From the NCBI GenBank assembly GCA_027083345.1, contig JALWOZ010000028.1, positions 1-45,507 of the forward strand: a stretch of 45,507 nucleotides of DNA. Reading direction: 5' to 3'. This DNA comes from Candidatus Kaiserbacteria bacterium. GTDB lineage: Bacteria > Patescibacteriota > Minisyncoccia > Phycocordibacterales > UBA2100. Under the pieces are notes generated by a model, which was given only the letters and a program-made list of their open reading frames with translations, made no database searches and was not told where the DNA came from. This document shows positions 14,623-24,148 of the stretch, in pieces (the first letter of the stretch is position 1; every line of letters starts with the position of its first letter). The position numbers and the translations under genes are program-made.

Positions 14623-17052
14623 ATGAAAGATTTTAAGGTGTATGATCATAAAAAGTTAGACCAAAAGTGGCGCAAGGCTTGGGACGAGGCAAATGTGTAT
14701 AAGACCACTGAGGATGCTGACAAAGAGGAGTTTTACATCTTAGACATGTTCCCTTATCCGTCTGGGGCGGGCCTACATGTTGGGCACCCTAAGGGCTACA
14801 TTGCGACAGACATAATAAGTAGGTATAAGAAGATGAAGGGCTTTAACGTACTCCACCCGATGGGTTGGGATGCCTTTGGCTTACCTGCGGAGCAACACGC
14901 ACTTAAGAATAAGGTGCATCCAAAGATAAATACTGATGAGAACATCGCCAGGTATAAAGAGCAGTTAGAGAAGATATCACTCAATTACGATTGGGAGAGA
15001 GAGATAAGCACCACAGACCCAGAGTTTTATAAATGGACGCAATGGGCATTTATACAGATGTTTAAGAAGGGCTTGGTATTTGAGAGTAATGAGCCGATAA
15101 ACTGGTGCCCGTCTTGTAAGACCGGGCTTGCCAATGAAGATTTGGAAGATGGCAAATGCGAGAGATGCGACTCTGAGATAGAGCAAAAGCCGATACGCCA
15201 GTGGGTGATAAGAATTACAGACTATGCAGATAGACTCTTGGCAGACTTAGACAAGCTGGACTGGCAAGAGAGCATAAAGGAGTCACAGAGGAAATGGATT
15301 GGGCGCTCAGAGGGTGCAGAGATTGATTTTGCCGTTAAGGACTCTGATGATAAGATTAAGGTCTTTACTACTCGCCCTGATACACTCTTTGGTGCAACAT
15401 ATATGGTGCTTGCCCCGGAGCATAAGTTTGTGCAAAAATGGATTGATGAAGGAGTGATAGAGAATAAAGAAGAAGTTGAGAATTACGCAAAAGAGGCGAG
15501 CAAAAAGAGCCACATAGAGCGGGGGGATATGACTAAAGAGAAGACGGGTGTGGAACTGAAGGGGATAAAGGCAATCAACCCGGCCCTAAATAAATCGGGC
15601 GAAGCAAATAATGAGGAGTTGCCGATATACATTGCCGACTATGTAATGGCAGACTACGGCACCGGAGCCATAATGGCCGTACCGGCACACGATGAACGCG
15701 ACTTTGAATTCGCTAAAAAGTACAAGATAGAAATAAAAGATGTTATTTCCGGACGTAAAAATGAAGATGAGGCATTTATTGGTTCAGGTAAGTTAATAAA
15801 CTCCGGTAAGTTTGATGGGATGGACAGTGAGGAGGCTAAGAAGGCTATTACTGAGTTTGTGGGCGGTAAGATGACTGTGAGTTATAAATTGCGTGACTGG
15901 GTATTTGCACGGCAGAGGTATTGGGGTGAGCCTATACCGCTGGTGCATTGTGATAAGTGCGGAGTTGTGCCAGTGCCGGAGGAGGAGTTGCCACTTAAGT
16001 TACCAGAGGTAGAGAGTTATGAGCCGACAGGCACAGGTGAGAGTCCTCTGGCAGGCATAGACGAGTGGGTGAATGTGAAGTGCCCTGAGTGTGGTGGCGA
16101 CGCCAAGCGAGAGACAAATACAATGCCACAATGGGCAGGCTCAAGCTGGTATTACTTGCGCTACATAGACCCGCATAATAGCGAGGCGTTGGTAGATAAG
16201 GAGAAGGAGGCGTATTGGAGTCCTGTAGATTTCTACGTTGGTGGGGCAGAGCATGCTACTCGGCATCTTATATATGCACGCTTCTGGCATAAATTCTTAT
16301 ACGATATTGGAGTAGTTAAATATAATGAGCCATTTAAGAAGCTCCAGACAGTGGGGCTTATAATGGCAGAGGACGGGCGCAAGATGAGCAAGCGTTGGGG
16401 TAATGTTATCAATCCTGATGACATAATAGACGAGTATGGTGCAGATGCCTTCCGTACTTATGAGATGTTTATGGGACCATTTGACCAAGCAGTTAATTGG
16501 AGTACTAAGGGTCTTATGGGTCCGAAGAGGTTTTTAGATAAGGTGTGGAAGATGCAAGATGACCTAGCTAGTGAATCATCCAAAAAGGTGCAAGCGCAGT
16601 TGCATAAGACTATTAAGAAAGTGGGTGAGGATATAGAGGGTATGAAATATAATACGGCTATCTCTGAGATGATGATACTTGTAAATTTGGCAGAGAAGGA
16701 GTGTATAAGCAAGAATGACTTTGAGAAGTTATTGTTGATATTAAGTCCATTTGCACCGCATATGACTCAAGAACTTTGGAGCATATTAGGACATAATACA
16801 TTTTTAATAGGAGAACAGTGGCCAAATTACGATAATCTTTTGCTAATAGAGGATGTCGTAACAGTGGTAGTACAAGTAAATGGTAAAAATAGAGCAGAAC
16901 TTATCCTACCTCAAGACACTTCAGAGCAAGAGGTTAGAGAGTTAGCGTTGGCAAATGAGGCTGTGGATAAGTGGGTCAAAAAGACAGGAAGTGGCGAAGT
17001 TAAGCGCTTTATTTATATAACTGGACGAGTGGCAAATATTGTGGTACAGTAG
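14623..17052 (+). CDS. leuS: Leucyl-tRNA synthetase
   Basis: A class I synthetase charging tRNA-Leu (809 aa, near full bacterial length). The HIGH-type motif is HVGHPKGY after YPSGAG (about residues 45-60). The CP1 editing domain includes TTRPDTLFGATYMV. A zinc-binding segment CPSCKTGLANEDLEDGKCERC is present, and the KMSKS loop is KMSKRWGNVINP. The C-terminal anticodon-binding region and tail are present. G+C-richer codons in the first two thirds reflect conservation; no break is seen. The sigma-4/HARE gene follows after 6 nt, so the two are cotranscribed. Confidence 0.97.
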   Translation: MKDFKVYDHKKLDQKWRKAWDEANVYKTTEDADKEEFYILDMFPYPSGAGLHVGHPKGYIATDIISRYKKMKGFNVLHPMGWDAFGLPAEQHALKNKVHPKINTDENIARYKEQLEKISLNYDWEREISTTDPEFYKWTQWAFIQMFKKGLVFESNEPINWCPSCKTGLANEDLEDGKCERCDSEIEQKPIRQWVIRITDYADRLLADLDKLDWQESIKESQRKWIGRSEGAEIDFAVKDSDDKIKVFTTRPDTLFGATYMVLAPEHKFVQKWIDEGVIENKEEVENYAKEASKKSHIERGDMTKEKTGVELKGIKAINPALNKSGEANNEELPIYIADYVMADYGTGAIMAVPAHDERDFEFAKKYKIEIKDVISGRKNEDEAFIGSGKLINSGKFDGMDSEEAKKAITEFVGGKMTVSYKLRDWVFARQRYWGEPIPLVHCDKCGVVPVPEEELPLKLPEVESYEPTGTGESPLAGIDEWVNVKCPECGGDAKRETNTMPQWAGSSWYYLRYIDPHNSEALVDKEKEAYWSPVDFYVGGAEHATRHLIYARFWHKFLYDIGVVKYNEPFKKLQTVGLIMAEDGRKMSKRWGNVINPDDIIDEYGADAFRTYEMFMGPFDQAVNWSTKGLMGPKRFLDKVWKMQDDLASESSKKVQAQLHKTIKKVGEDIEGMKYNTAISEMMILVNLAEKECISKNDFEKLLLILSPFAPHMTQELWSILGHNTFLIGEQWPNYDNLLLIEDVVTVVVQVNGKNRAELILPQDTSEQEVRELALANEAVDKWVKKTGSGEVKRFIYITGRVANIVVQ

Positions 17053-17058
17053 TTTGTA

Positions 17059-18096
17059 ATGGCAATAAAAATATCATTTAAACCAAAAGAAATAAGTAAA
17101 AAGTTACTCAAGGCATTACCCGAGCGCTCTGCTGATGTGCTTACTAGGAGATTTGGCTTAGGTAAGAGTGTGAAAAGGGAGACACTGGAGAGTGTTGGAC
17201 GCTCTTACGGTATTACAAGAGAGAGAGTGCGCCAGATAGAGACTAGTGCTATATCAAATATTCAAAAGAGTGATCAATACAAAGCTTGTGAGGATATTTT
17301 TACAGAGTTTGCAGGAGTTATACAAGATTTAGGTTCGGTTGTACCAGAGGAGGTATTGCTAAATGAGATAAGTAACAGTGAGTCTGTACATAATCATATC
17401 CATTTTTTACTTGTAGTAGGTAGCGCTTTTGGTAAGTTGAAGGAGAATACTAAGTTTGTGAGTCGTTGGTATGCTGATAAATATATTAGTGAGCTTGTGC
17501 ATGATGCTATTGAGCGGGTGTATAAGAAGATTAATAGAGACCAATTGTTGGCTGAGAGAGAGATTATAGATATGTTATTAGCTGAGTTGGGGGATGATAT
17601 AGATGACAAGTATAAGCGAGATGATATAGTAAAAGGTTGGTTGAATCTCTCTAAAGATTTAAGTAAGAATAAATTAGGAGATTGGGGTAGAGTAGGCTCA
17701 CCGGGTATTAATATTAGAGGTATAAGAGATATGGCATGGTTGGTGTTGCGTAGGCATGGGTCTCCAATGCATTATGGAGAGGTGGCAAAAGCCATAGAGG
17801 ATACATTTGACCGCAGTGCGCATAGTGCCACTTGTCATAATGAGTTGATTAAAGATGATAGGTTTGTTCTTGTGGGGCGTGGTTTGTATGCTCTCTCAGA
17901 GTGGGGTTATTCTACAGGTTTGGTTAAAGATGTTATAAGAGACATATTAGAGAAGGAGGGACCTTTAAGTAAAGAAGATTTAATAGATGCCGTGAAGCGT
18001 GAGCGCTATGTAAAAACAAATACCATAATGGTCAACTTGCAAGATACTGATATCTTTGGTGTGAGTGAGGACGGGAAGTATTTTGCTGTTGCTTAA
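17059..18096 (+). CDS. Sigma-70 region-4 domain fused to a HARE-HTH domain; putative RNA polymerase-associated regulator
   Basis: A 345-aa protein. Residues about 22-70 form a sigma-70 region-4-like helix-turn-helix (VLTRRFGLG...SVGRSYGITRERVRQIETSAISNIQKS), including the -35-reading RERVRQIE helix. No region 2 or 3 (-10 recognition or core-binding) is visible. The middle (75-210) is helical and unassigned. Residues about 218-345 contain a HARE-HTH-type domain (IRDMAWLVLRRHGSPMHYGEVAKAIED), as in the delta subunit RpoE of Firmicutes, plus a second winged-helix-like repeat. A role in tuning transcription is inference. It follows leuS by 6 nt. Confidence 0.65.
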   Translation: MAIKISFKPKEISKKLLKALPERSADVLTRRFGLGKSVKRETLESVGRSYGITRERVRQIETSAISNIQKSDQYKACEDIFTEFAGVIQDLGSVVPEEVLLNEISNSESVHNHIHFLLVVGSAFGKLKENTKFVSRWYADKYISELVHDAIERVYKKINRDQLLAEREIIDMLLAELGDDIDDKYKRDDIVKGWLNLSKDLSKNKLGDWGRVGSPGINIRGIRDMAWLVLRRHGSPMHYGEVAKAIEDTFDRSAHSATCHNELIKDDRFVLVGRGLYALSEWGYSTGLVKDVIRDILEKEGPLSKEDLIDAVKRERYVKTNTIMVNLQDTDIFGVSEDGKYFAVA

Positions 18097-18108
18097 GTTA
18101 ATGTATAT

Positions 18109-18128
18109 AAGTATTTGCAAAATACTTT
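18109..18128. terminator. Possible weak terminator between convergent genes
   Basis: An 8-bp inverted repeat AAGTATTT / AAATACTT with loop GCA lies between the convergent sigma-4/HARE and topA genes. The stem is A+T-rich and the U-run is poor. Confidence 0.3.
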
Positions 18129-18145
18129 AGTGTATTCGGACATTA

Positions 18146-20365
18146 CTATGACTTATGAGGATTATGATTTGGGCAAGTTTTGTCTGAGCATCTTTCCGGA
18201 ATTGTTTTGGTGCCCTCCATCATAAGCTTGCCACACATTGGACAATGGTTGCCAGTTGGGCGAGTTTTTATAATATGCTTGCAGTCAGGGTAATTAGAGC
18301 AACTGTAAAATGGGCCAAAGCGACCATGGCGTTCTATCATCTCTCCGTTACTGCATTCAGTACACTCTACGCCTGTACTATTGAGTAGTGCGTCTTGTTT
18401 TATATATTTACATTTAGGGTAGTTAGAGCAGGATATAAATAGTCCAAAGCGACCTTCTCTTTGGACTAATTTGCCCGGAGATTTTTTATTGGGTTTTTCT
18501 CCACTTTCTCCACATTTTGGGCATTCTTCTCCTATTTCTTTTGGAGGTTCTATTATGCTACCATCAGCTTTGCGAGCCCCATTGCACTCGGGGAACTTGC
18601 TACAACTCATAAACTTGCCTCCCTTACTTAACTTGTAAACCATATTAGATCCACACTCAGGACATTTAAACTCCTCGGGAGTGTCTCCCATGTTCGTAAC
18701 TTTTGGTATATTGGCTTTACTGTCTATGTCTTTGGTAAAAGGCGTGTAGAACTCTGTAAGCGTCTTAACATACTCGCGCTTGCCTTCTGCTATCTCATCT
18801 AACTCACTCTCCATTTCAGCAGTGAAGGTATCTGATATGTATTTATTAAAATGATCTTCAAGGAAGCTACTCACAACATCGCCGGTGTCTGTTGGCATTA
18901 AGGTTTTGCCCTCCTTACTTACATAACCTCTGTCGTTTAAGGTCTTCATTATGCTTGCATATGTAGATGGTCTGCCTATCCCACGCTTCTCCAGTTCTTT
19001 GATAAGCCCTGCCTCTGTGTATCTGTTTGGTGGTTGTGTCTGTTTGCCCTCTGCCTCTACATTGTTTACATCTAAAGCATCTCCCTTACTTACAGCCGGT
19101 ACTTGTACTTCTTCACCTTTGGCAGTCGGGTCTGCCTTAAGCCAACCATCAAAGATTACCCTAGAGCCTCGCACAGCAAAGTCGGGTATCTGCTCTTGAG
19201 AGTCTGTGATGTTGGCAAGAACTTTCATCCTCTTTACATGTGCATCTGTCATTTGACTGGCTACTGTGCGGGCCCATATTAGCTTGTAGAGCTTTTGTTG
19301 CTCCGCTGTGGCACCGGCAATCTTTTTGCCTAAATTACTTGGACGTATGGCCTCGTGAGCTTCTTGAGCACTTTTGCTTTTGCTTTTGAAGTTGCGAGGT
19401 TGTACAAATTCTTTACCAAATTCAGAGTCTATGACAGCTAGAGCTTGCGCCTGTGCTTGCTTAGAGAGAGTTGGGCTGTCTGTACGCATATAGGTGATGA
19501 GGCCCTTCTCATAGAGCTTTTGCGCTATGCGCATAGTGTTGCTAGGTGAGTAGCCAAGTCGAGTGCTGGCAGTTTGTTGCAGTGTTGAGGTGGTGAAGGG
19601 TGCACGAGGTACTCGTTTAGTCTCAGACTCTTTAATGTTTGTTACTACCCAGTTATGTTTCTTACCTAAGTTTACAATCTCGTCGGCTTTACTTTGGGTT
19701 TTAGGATTTTCTACGCAAGTGAGTGTAAATTTCTCTGGGTTTGCGCTTGTTGAGGCATCGGCAGTGAGCACCCAGAAGTCCTCTGGCACAAAGGCGCGTA
19801 TCTCTCGCTCCCTCTCCATCAATATTCTTAATGCCGGAGACTGTACTCTGCCGGCTGAGAGTCCGTAGCGGACCTTTTGCCAGATTAACCCTGAGAGGTC
19901 GTAGCCCACGAGTCTGTCTAGCACTCGGCGAGCCTCTTGAGCCTGGCGCATATGCTGGTCTATAGTGCGCGGATGCTTAAAGGCCTCTTGTACAGCCTCT
20001 TTAGTTATCTCTTGATACACCACTCGTTTAGGGTCCTTAAGCTCAAGCAGTTCGGATAAGTGCCAGGCTATGGCTTCTCCTTCGCGGTCGGGGTCGGTTG
20101 CTAATATAACCTCTTTAGCCTCATTGGCTAGGCTCTCAAGTTCGGCTATAACCTTATGTTTACCCTTACTTATCTCGTAATGAGGTTTGAAGCCAGCGTT
20201 AATATCTATAGCTTTTTTGTTACTTTTTGGTAAGTCGCGTACATGCCCCACGGACGCACGCACTATGTAATCTTTGCCAAGATATTTCTCTATAGTCTTT
20301 GCCTTAGCCGGAGACTCCACTATTACCAGTGTCTTGCCTGTTGCATTCTTTAAAGTTGCCATCAT
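18146..20365 (-). CDS. topA: DNA topoisomerase I
   Basis: Type IA topoisomerase relaxing negative supercoils (739 aa). TOPRIM motifs are VIVESPAKAKTIEKYLG and DPDREGEAIAWHL. The active-site Tyr lies in LITYMRTDSPTLS. The C terminus has four Cys4-type zinc ribbons, the first three with CxxC...CSxxPxC spacing (about residues 580-710), and a last CPMC/CSDKTC unit. The start ATG ATG at 20365 lies 57 nt from the divergent malic enzyme gene. Confidence 0.96.
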   Translation of the reverse strand: MMATLKNATGKTLVIVESPAKAKTIEKYLGKDYIVRASVGHVRDLPKSNKKAIDINAGFKPHYEISKGKHKVIAELESLANEAKEVILATDPDREGEAIAWHLSELLELKDPKRVVYQEITKEAVQEAFKHPRTIDQHMRQAQEARRVLDRLVGYDLSGLIWQKVRYGLSAGRVQSPALRILMEREREIRAFVPEDFWVLTADASTSANPEKFTLTCVENPKTQSKADEIVNLGKKHNWVVTNIKESETKRVPRAPFTTSTLQQTASTRLGYSPSNTMRIAQKLYEKGLITYMRTDSPTLSKQAQAQALAVIDSEFGKEFVQPRNFKSKSKSAQEAHEAIRPSNLGKKIAGATAEQQKLYKLIWARTVASQMTDAHVKRMKVLANITDSQEQIPDFAVRGSRVIFDGWLKADPTAKGEEVQVPAVSKGDALDVNNVEAEGKQTQPPNRYTEAGLIKELEKRGIGRPSTYASIMKTLNDRGYVSKEGKTLMPTDTGDVVSSFLEDHFNKYISDTFTAEMESELDEIAEGKREYVKTLTEFYTPFTKDIDSKANIPKVTNMGDTPEEFKCPECGSNMVYKLSKGGKFMSCSKFPECNGARKADGSIIEPPKEIGEECPKCGESGEKPNKKSPGKLVQREGRFGLFISCSNYPKCKYIKQDALLNSTGVECTECSNGEMIERHGRFGPFYSCSNYPDCKHIIKTRPTGNHCPMCGKLMMEGTKTIPERCSDKTCPNHNPHKS

Positions 20366-20404
20366 AAGCTCACAGGATTACACAAAAGCAAATAAATGCA
20401 AATA

Positions 20405-20413
20405 TGATATACT
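20405..20413 (+). promoter_or_regulatory. Extended -10 (TGATATACT) for the malic enzyme gene
   Basis: It ends 9 nt before ATG 20423, giving a predicted leader of 2-3 nt. Confidence 0.6.
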
Positions 20414-20422
20414 ACTTGCATT

Positions 20423-21589
20423 ATGACTGGTATAAGTAGGGAGAGTATAGCTTTGCATAAAAAGTACAGAGGTAAATTTGAGATAAAGAGCCTTATGCCA
20501 GTGAGCAACAATGATGAGCTTGCCTTAGCATATACACCCGGAGTAGGAGTCGTGTGTTCTGCTATAAATAGTGGTGAAGTGGAGGCGAAAGAAGTAGTGA
20601 GTAGTAGAAATACAGTAGCTATAATTACAGACGGCTCTGCTGTGCTCGGCTTAGGTAATATCGGCGCCGAGGCTGGTCTGCCGGTGATGGAGGGCAAGGC
20701 CGTGATACTTAAAGAGTTCGCTGGTATAAATGCTTTCCCAATAGCTCTAGCAACACAAGATACTGAAGAGATTATAAAAACCATTAAAAATATTGCACCA
20801 ACTTTTGGAGCTATCAACCTTGAGGACATTTCGGCTCCAAAGTGCTTTGAGATAGAGCAGGGGCTTATAGAGGAGCTCGATATACCTGTCTTCCATGATG
20901 ACCAGCATGGTACGGCAATAGTTGTGTTGGCGGGGCTTATAAATGCCCTTAAGATAGTGAGTAAAAACAAGGATGATGTTAAGATCGTTATAAATGGTGC
21001 TGGAGCTGCCGGACATGCTATTACTGAGTTGCTTACAGCTTACGGATTTAAAGTTTTAACTGTACTCGATAGTAAAGGTGTGTTGAATGAGGGTAAGGTC
21101 TGTGGTACGGGTAACAAAGAGCACTTTTGTAAGGTTATCTCAAAGACTTGCGCTAATGGAGATCCTGGAAGATGCAAAATGGAGACACTAGAAGAGGCTG
21201 TTAAGGGTGCTGATATTTTTATAGGAGTATCAGCTTCAAACATACTTACTAAAGAGATGGTGCAGAGTATGAGTGATGAGCCTATAATATTTGCACTAGC
21301 AAATCCAAATCCAGAGATATCTCCCAGTGATGCTAAAGATGGTGGTGCAGTTGTAGTTGCAACGGGTAGGAGCGACTTCCCAAACCAGGTTAACAATGCA
21401 CTCGTCTTCCCTGGTTTGTTTAAGGGACTATTAGAGAGTGGGAAGTCTAAAGTTACAATGCAAATGAAGATCTCAATTGCTGGGGCTTTAGCTGGTTTGG
21501 TACAAATACCTAATCCTGATAAAATAATCCCAAGTATGTTTGATAAAGGAGTTGTACACACAGTTGCTTCTGTTATAAATACAAAATAA
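20423..21589 (+). CDS. maeB: Malic enzyme (NAD(P)-dependent oxaloacetate-decarboxylating malate dehydrogenase)
   Basis: Decarboxylates malate to pyruvate with reduction of NAD(P)+. The short bacterial form has 388 aa and lacks the phosphotransacetylase-like tail of long MaeB. Motifs: LAYTPGVGVVC (catalytic Tyr), LGLGNIGAEAGLPVMEGKAVILKEFAG cut as LGNIGAEAGLPVMEGKA (catalytic Lys), and FHDDQHGTAIVV (metal Asp). The cofactor fold is INGAGAAGHAI. In this organism it likely links C4 acids to pyruvate or supplies NADPH (inference). Confidence 0.92.
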   Translation: MTGISRESIALHKKYRGKFEIKSLMPVSNNDELALAYTPGVGVVCSAINSGEVEAKEVVSSRNTVAIITDGSAVLGLGNIGAEAGLPVMEGKAVILKEFAGINAFPIALATQDTEEIIKTIKNIAPTFGAINLEDISAPKCFEIEQGLIEELDIPVFHDDQHGTAIVVLAGLINALKIVSKNKDDVKIVINGAGAAGHAITELLTAYGFKVLTVLDSKGVLNEGKVCGTGNKEHFCKVISKTCANGDPGRCKMETLEEAVKGADIFIGVSASNILTKEMVQSMSDEPIIFALANPNPEISPSDAKDGGAVVVATGRSDFPNQVNNALVFPGLFKGLLESGKSKVTMQMKISIAGALAGLVQIPNPDKIIPSMFDKGVVHTVASVINTK

Positions 21590-21598
21590 TTTAATTTG

Positions 21599-21607
21599 TG
21601 ATATTAT
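21599..21607 (+). promoter_or_regulatory. Extended -10 (TGATATTAT) for the PRPP synthetase gene
   Basis: It ends 6 nt before ATG 21614; the transcript should be leaderless. Confidence 0.55.
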
Positions 21608-21613
21608 ATTTTT

Positions 21614-22618
21614 ATGAAGAGTGTGCGCATTATAGGAGGAAGCTCCAATCAAAAATTAGTTAGAGATGTTTCTAAGTTATTAAAGCGTAAGCCTATCGGT
21701 AATGTATTTGAATATTTTGCTAATACTGAGTTTCGACCTGTTATACCTGAGAGTGTACGTAATAAAAAAGTCTTTGTTTTGCAAACAGGAGGCTATTACT
21801 CTACAGAGCAGGGTAGGTCTGCTAATGATTACCTTATGGAGACATATATTTTAGCAAAAACACTAAGACGTTCTGATGCACAAACTGTTAATCTCATATT
21901 GCCTTTCTTCCCTTACTCTAGAGAAGAAAAGAAAGACAATCCGAGAGGAGCAATAAGCGCTCGTGATGTAGCAGATTTATTTGAGTTAGCTAATGTAGAC
22001 AGGGTGATAACATTTGATTTACATGCGCCACAGATACAAGGATTCTTTAATGTACCTTGTGATAATTTGTATACAACCAAAGAGATAAAAAAGTATTTAG
22101 ACAAACACATATTTAATAAATATAAAAATTATAAAAATAAATTTGTATTGGTAGCTCCTGATGAAGGTGCAATGAAGAGGATTAAAGAATTTGCAGGATT
22201 ATTTGAATTACCCTTTCTTGTATTGTCTAAAGAGAGGGATTATAGTAAGAAGAATACGGTAGCCAAGACTGTTTTAATAGGAGACAAAAAGTATTTGCAG
22301 GGTAGGATAGCTATTATAATAGATGATATGATAGACACTTTTGGTACTGTTAACAAGGCTACAGATGTACTTAAAAAGAAGGGTGCAGACTCTCTCATTG
22401 TGTGTGCTACGCACGGTATTTTATCAGGCAAGGCAATAGATCTCATAAATAAGAATGATTTTATTAAGACGGTACTTGTCAGTGATTCAATTCCGCAAGA
22501 CTTGCACAAAAAGAAATGCAAGAAGTTGAAGGTATTTACCATAGCACCGATGATCGCTGATATAGTCAAGAGATTATCTAATGGTAGGTCTGTTTCAGAG
22601 ATGTTCTCTAGAGGATAA
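21614..22618 (+). CDS. prs: Ribose-phosphate pyrophosphokinase (PRPP synthetase)
   Basis: Makes PRPP from ribose-5-phosphate and ATP for nucleotide synthesis or salvage. Its substrate is produced by the rpiB operon of this window. Motifs: QTGGYYSTEQGRSANDYLMET, LPFFPYSREEKKDNPRGAISARDVADL, the divalent-metal segment TFDLHAPQIQGFF, and the PRPP loop IIIDDMIDTFGT. At 334 aa it is slightly longer than the usual 310-320. A Lys/Tyr-rich insertion (KHIFNKYKNYKNK) follows the TTKEIKKYL segment. Confidence 0.88.
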   Translation: MKSVRIIGGSSNQKLVRDVSKLLKRKPIGNVFEYFANTEFRPVIPESVRNKKVFVLQTGGYYSTEQGRSANDYLMETYILAKTLRRSDAQTVNLILPFFPYSREEKKDNPRGAISARDVADLFELANVDRVITFDLHAPQIQGFFNVPCDNLYTTKEIKKYLDKHIFNKYKNYKNKFVLVAPDEGAMKRIKEFAGLFELPFLVLSKERDYSKKNTVAKTVLIGDKKYLQGRIAIIIDDMIDTFGTVNKATDVLKKKGADSLIVCATHGILSGKAIDLINKNDFIKTVLVSDSIPQDLHKKKCKKLKVFTIAPMIADIVKRLSNGRSVSEMFSRG

Positions 22619-22695
22619 TTTATTTAAAGTATTTATTATGGCTAACGATCCACCTACAAAATAGTCGTTTATTAGGCAGGTAATTATTTTATATC

Positions 22696-24096
22696 ATGAA
22701 GAAGACAATTAAGAAGAAGGTTAGGAGTACTCGCATTACTATGCCAAAGATACGAAGTACAAAACAGAAGTTTAGTAAAATAAAAGAACAAGATAAGACT
22801 TTATATAAGTTGTTGCAGGCAGAGCAAAAGAGGCAGGCAGATTCTCTAGAGCTTATACCTTCAGAGAATATTGTGAGCAAAGCTGTGCTTGAGGCTATGG
22901 GCTCAATGTTGACTAATAAATACTCAGAGGGGTATCCCGGTGCAAGGTATTATGGGGGAAATGAGGAGATAGATAAAATAGAGAATTTAGCTAGGGATAG
23001 AGTTAAAGAGCTTTTTGGAGTACCTTATGCAAATGTGCAACCATACTCTGGCTCGCCGGCAAACATGGCTGTCTACATTGCTACTTGTGAGGCAGGAGAC
23101 ACCGTGCTTGGGCAGCATCTATTTGATGGTGGGCACTTAACTCATGGGTGGAAGGCGAGTGCTACGGCTAAATTCTTTAACACAGTGCAATATCATGTTA
23201 AAGAGGATGGGTATATAGACCTTGATGAGGTTAAGAGGTTGGCAAAGAAACATAAACCAAAACTTATATGGGTTGGAGCTACTGCATATGTGCGCGAGTT
23301 CCCTTTTAAAGAACTTGGCAAAGTTGCAGACTCTGTGGGTGCATATTTAGTTGCAGATATTGCACATATTGCGGGGCTTATTGTAGCGGGGGTACATATA
23401 AGCCCCGTAAAATATGTGGACATAATAACAACTACAACTCATAAGACTTTAAGAGGGCCCAGAGGAGGACTTATAATGGTTACAAATAAAGGGTTAAAGA
23501 AAGATTCTAAATTAGGAGTTAAAATAGATAAATCCATTATGCCCGGATCCCAAGGTGGGCCACACAATCATACTACAGCCGCTATGGCGGTAGCGTTTAA
23601 AGAGGCTTCTAGGCCAGCCTTTAAGAGATATGGTAAGCAAGTAGTAAAAAACGCAGAAGCTCTAGCCAATACCCTTATAAAGGGTGGGGCTGAGTTAGTA
23701 AGTGGAGGGACGGATAATCATTTAATGTTACTTAATTGTGGGGAGGGTAGGGGTGCTATAGTAGAGATTGCTCTAGACACAGTTGGTCTTACTGTTAATA
23801 AAAATACTATACCTAAAGAACCTGCTAGTCCTATGTATCCTAGTGGCATACGTTTAGGTACACCCAGCATAACAACAAGAGGAATGAAGACAAAAGAGAT
23901 GAAGAAGATAGCAAAGTGGATTTTAAGAGTATTAGACATAACAAAAGATGAGAGTCTACCTGAGAATAGTAAAGATAGAGCTTTATATTTAAAGGATTTT
24001 ACGGAAAATATAAAACATAATAAAGATATTAAAGCAATAAAATCAGAAGTCCTCACTCTTAGTAGAGACTTTCCCATACCAGATGTTTTGGTTTGA
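22696..24096 (+). CDS. glyA: Serine hydroxymethyltransferase
   Basis: PLP enzyme interconverting serine and glycine with transfer of a one-carbon unit to tetrahydrofolate; partners FolD (36919). Motifs: LELIPSENIVSKAVLEAMGS, the NKYSEGYPGARYYGG segment, and TTTTHKTLRGPRGG with the PLP lysine. At 466 aa it exceeds the usual 415-430, mainly through a basic N-terminal extension of about 30 residues (KKTIKKK, KIRSTKQK). A start at Met16 (22741) is possible, as no promoter or SD decides between the two. Confidence 0.94.
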   Translation: MKKTIKKKVRSTRITMPKIRSTKQKFSKIKEQDKTLYKLLQAEQKRQADSLELIPSENIVSKAVLEAMGSMLTNKYSEGYPGARYYGGNEEIDKIENLARDRVKELFGVPYANVQPYSGSPANMAVYIATCEAGDTVLGQHLFDGGHLTHGWKASATAKFFNTVQYHVKEDGYIDLDEVKRLAKKHKPKLIWVGATAYVREFPFKELGKVADSVGAYLVADIAHIAGLIVAGVHISPVKYVDIITTTTHKTLRGPRGGLIMVTNKGLKKDSKLGVKIDKSIMPGSQGGPHNHTTAAMAVAFKEASRPAFKRYGKQVVKNAEALANTLIKGGAELVSGGTDNHLMLLNCGEGRGAIVEIALDTVGLTVNKNTIPKEPASPMYPSGIRLGTPSITTRGMKTKEMKKIAKWILRVLDITKDESLPENSKDRALYLKDFTENIKHNKDIKAIKSEVLTLSRDFPIPDVLV

Positions 24097-24133
24097 GTTA
24101 GTGGATAAGTGATTAGTTGTAATATAGATAAGT

Positions 24134-24142
24134 TGTTATAAT
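24134..24142 (+). promoter_or_regulatory. Extended -10 (TGTTATAAT) for the pilT operon
   Basis: A perfect extended -10 ends 6 nt before ATG 24149, so transcription should start on the start codon itself. Confidence 0.65.
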
Positions 24143-24148
24143 GAAGCA

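Noticed and set aside
20362-20970. 202-residue minus-strand frame
   Set aside because: Shadow of malic enzyme, whose plus-strand motifs are unmistakable.
4316-24096. UGA recoded as an amino acid, as in some CPR lineages
   Set aside because: UGA ends rpiB and glyA at the expected family lengths, and no gene needs UGA readthrough.
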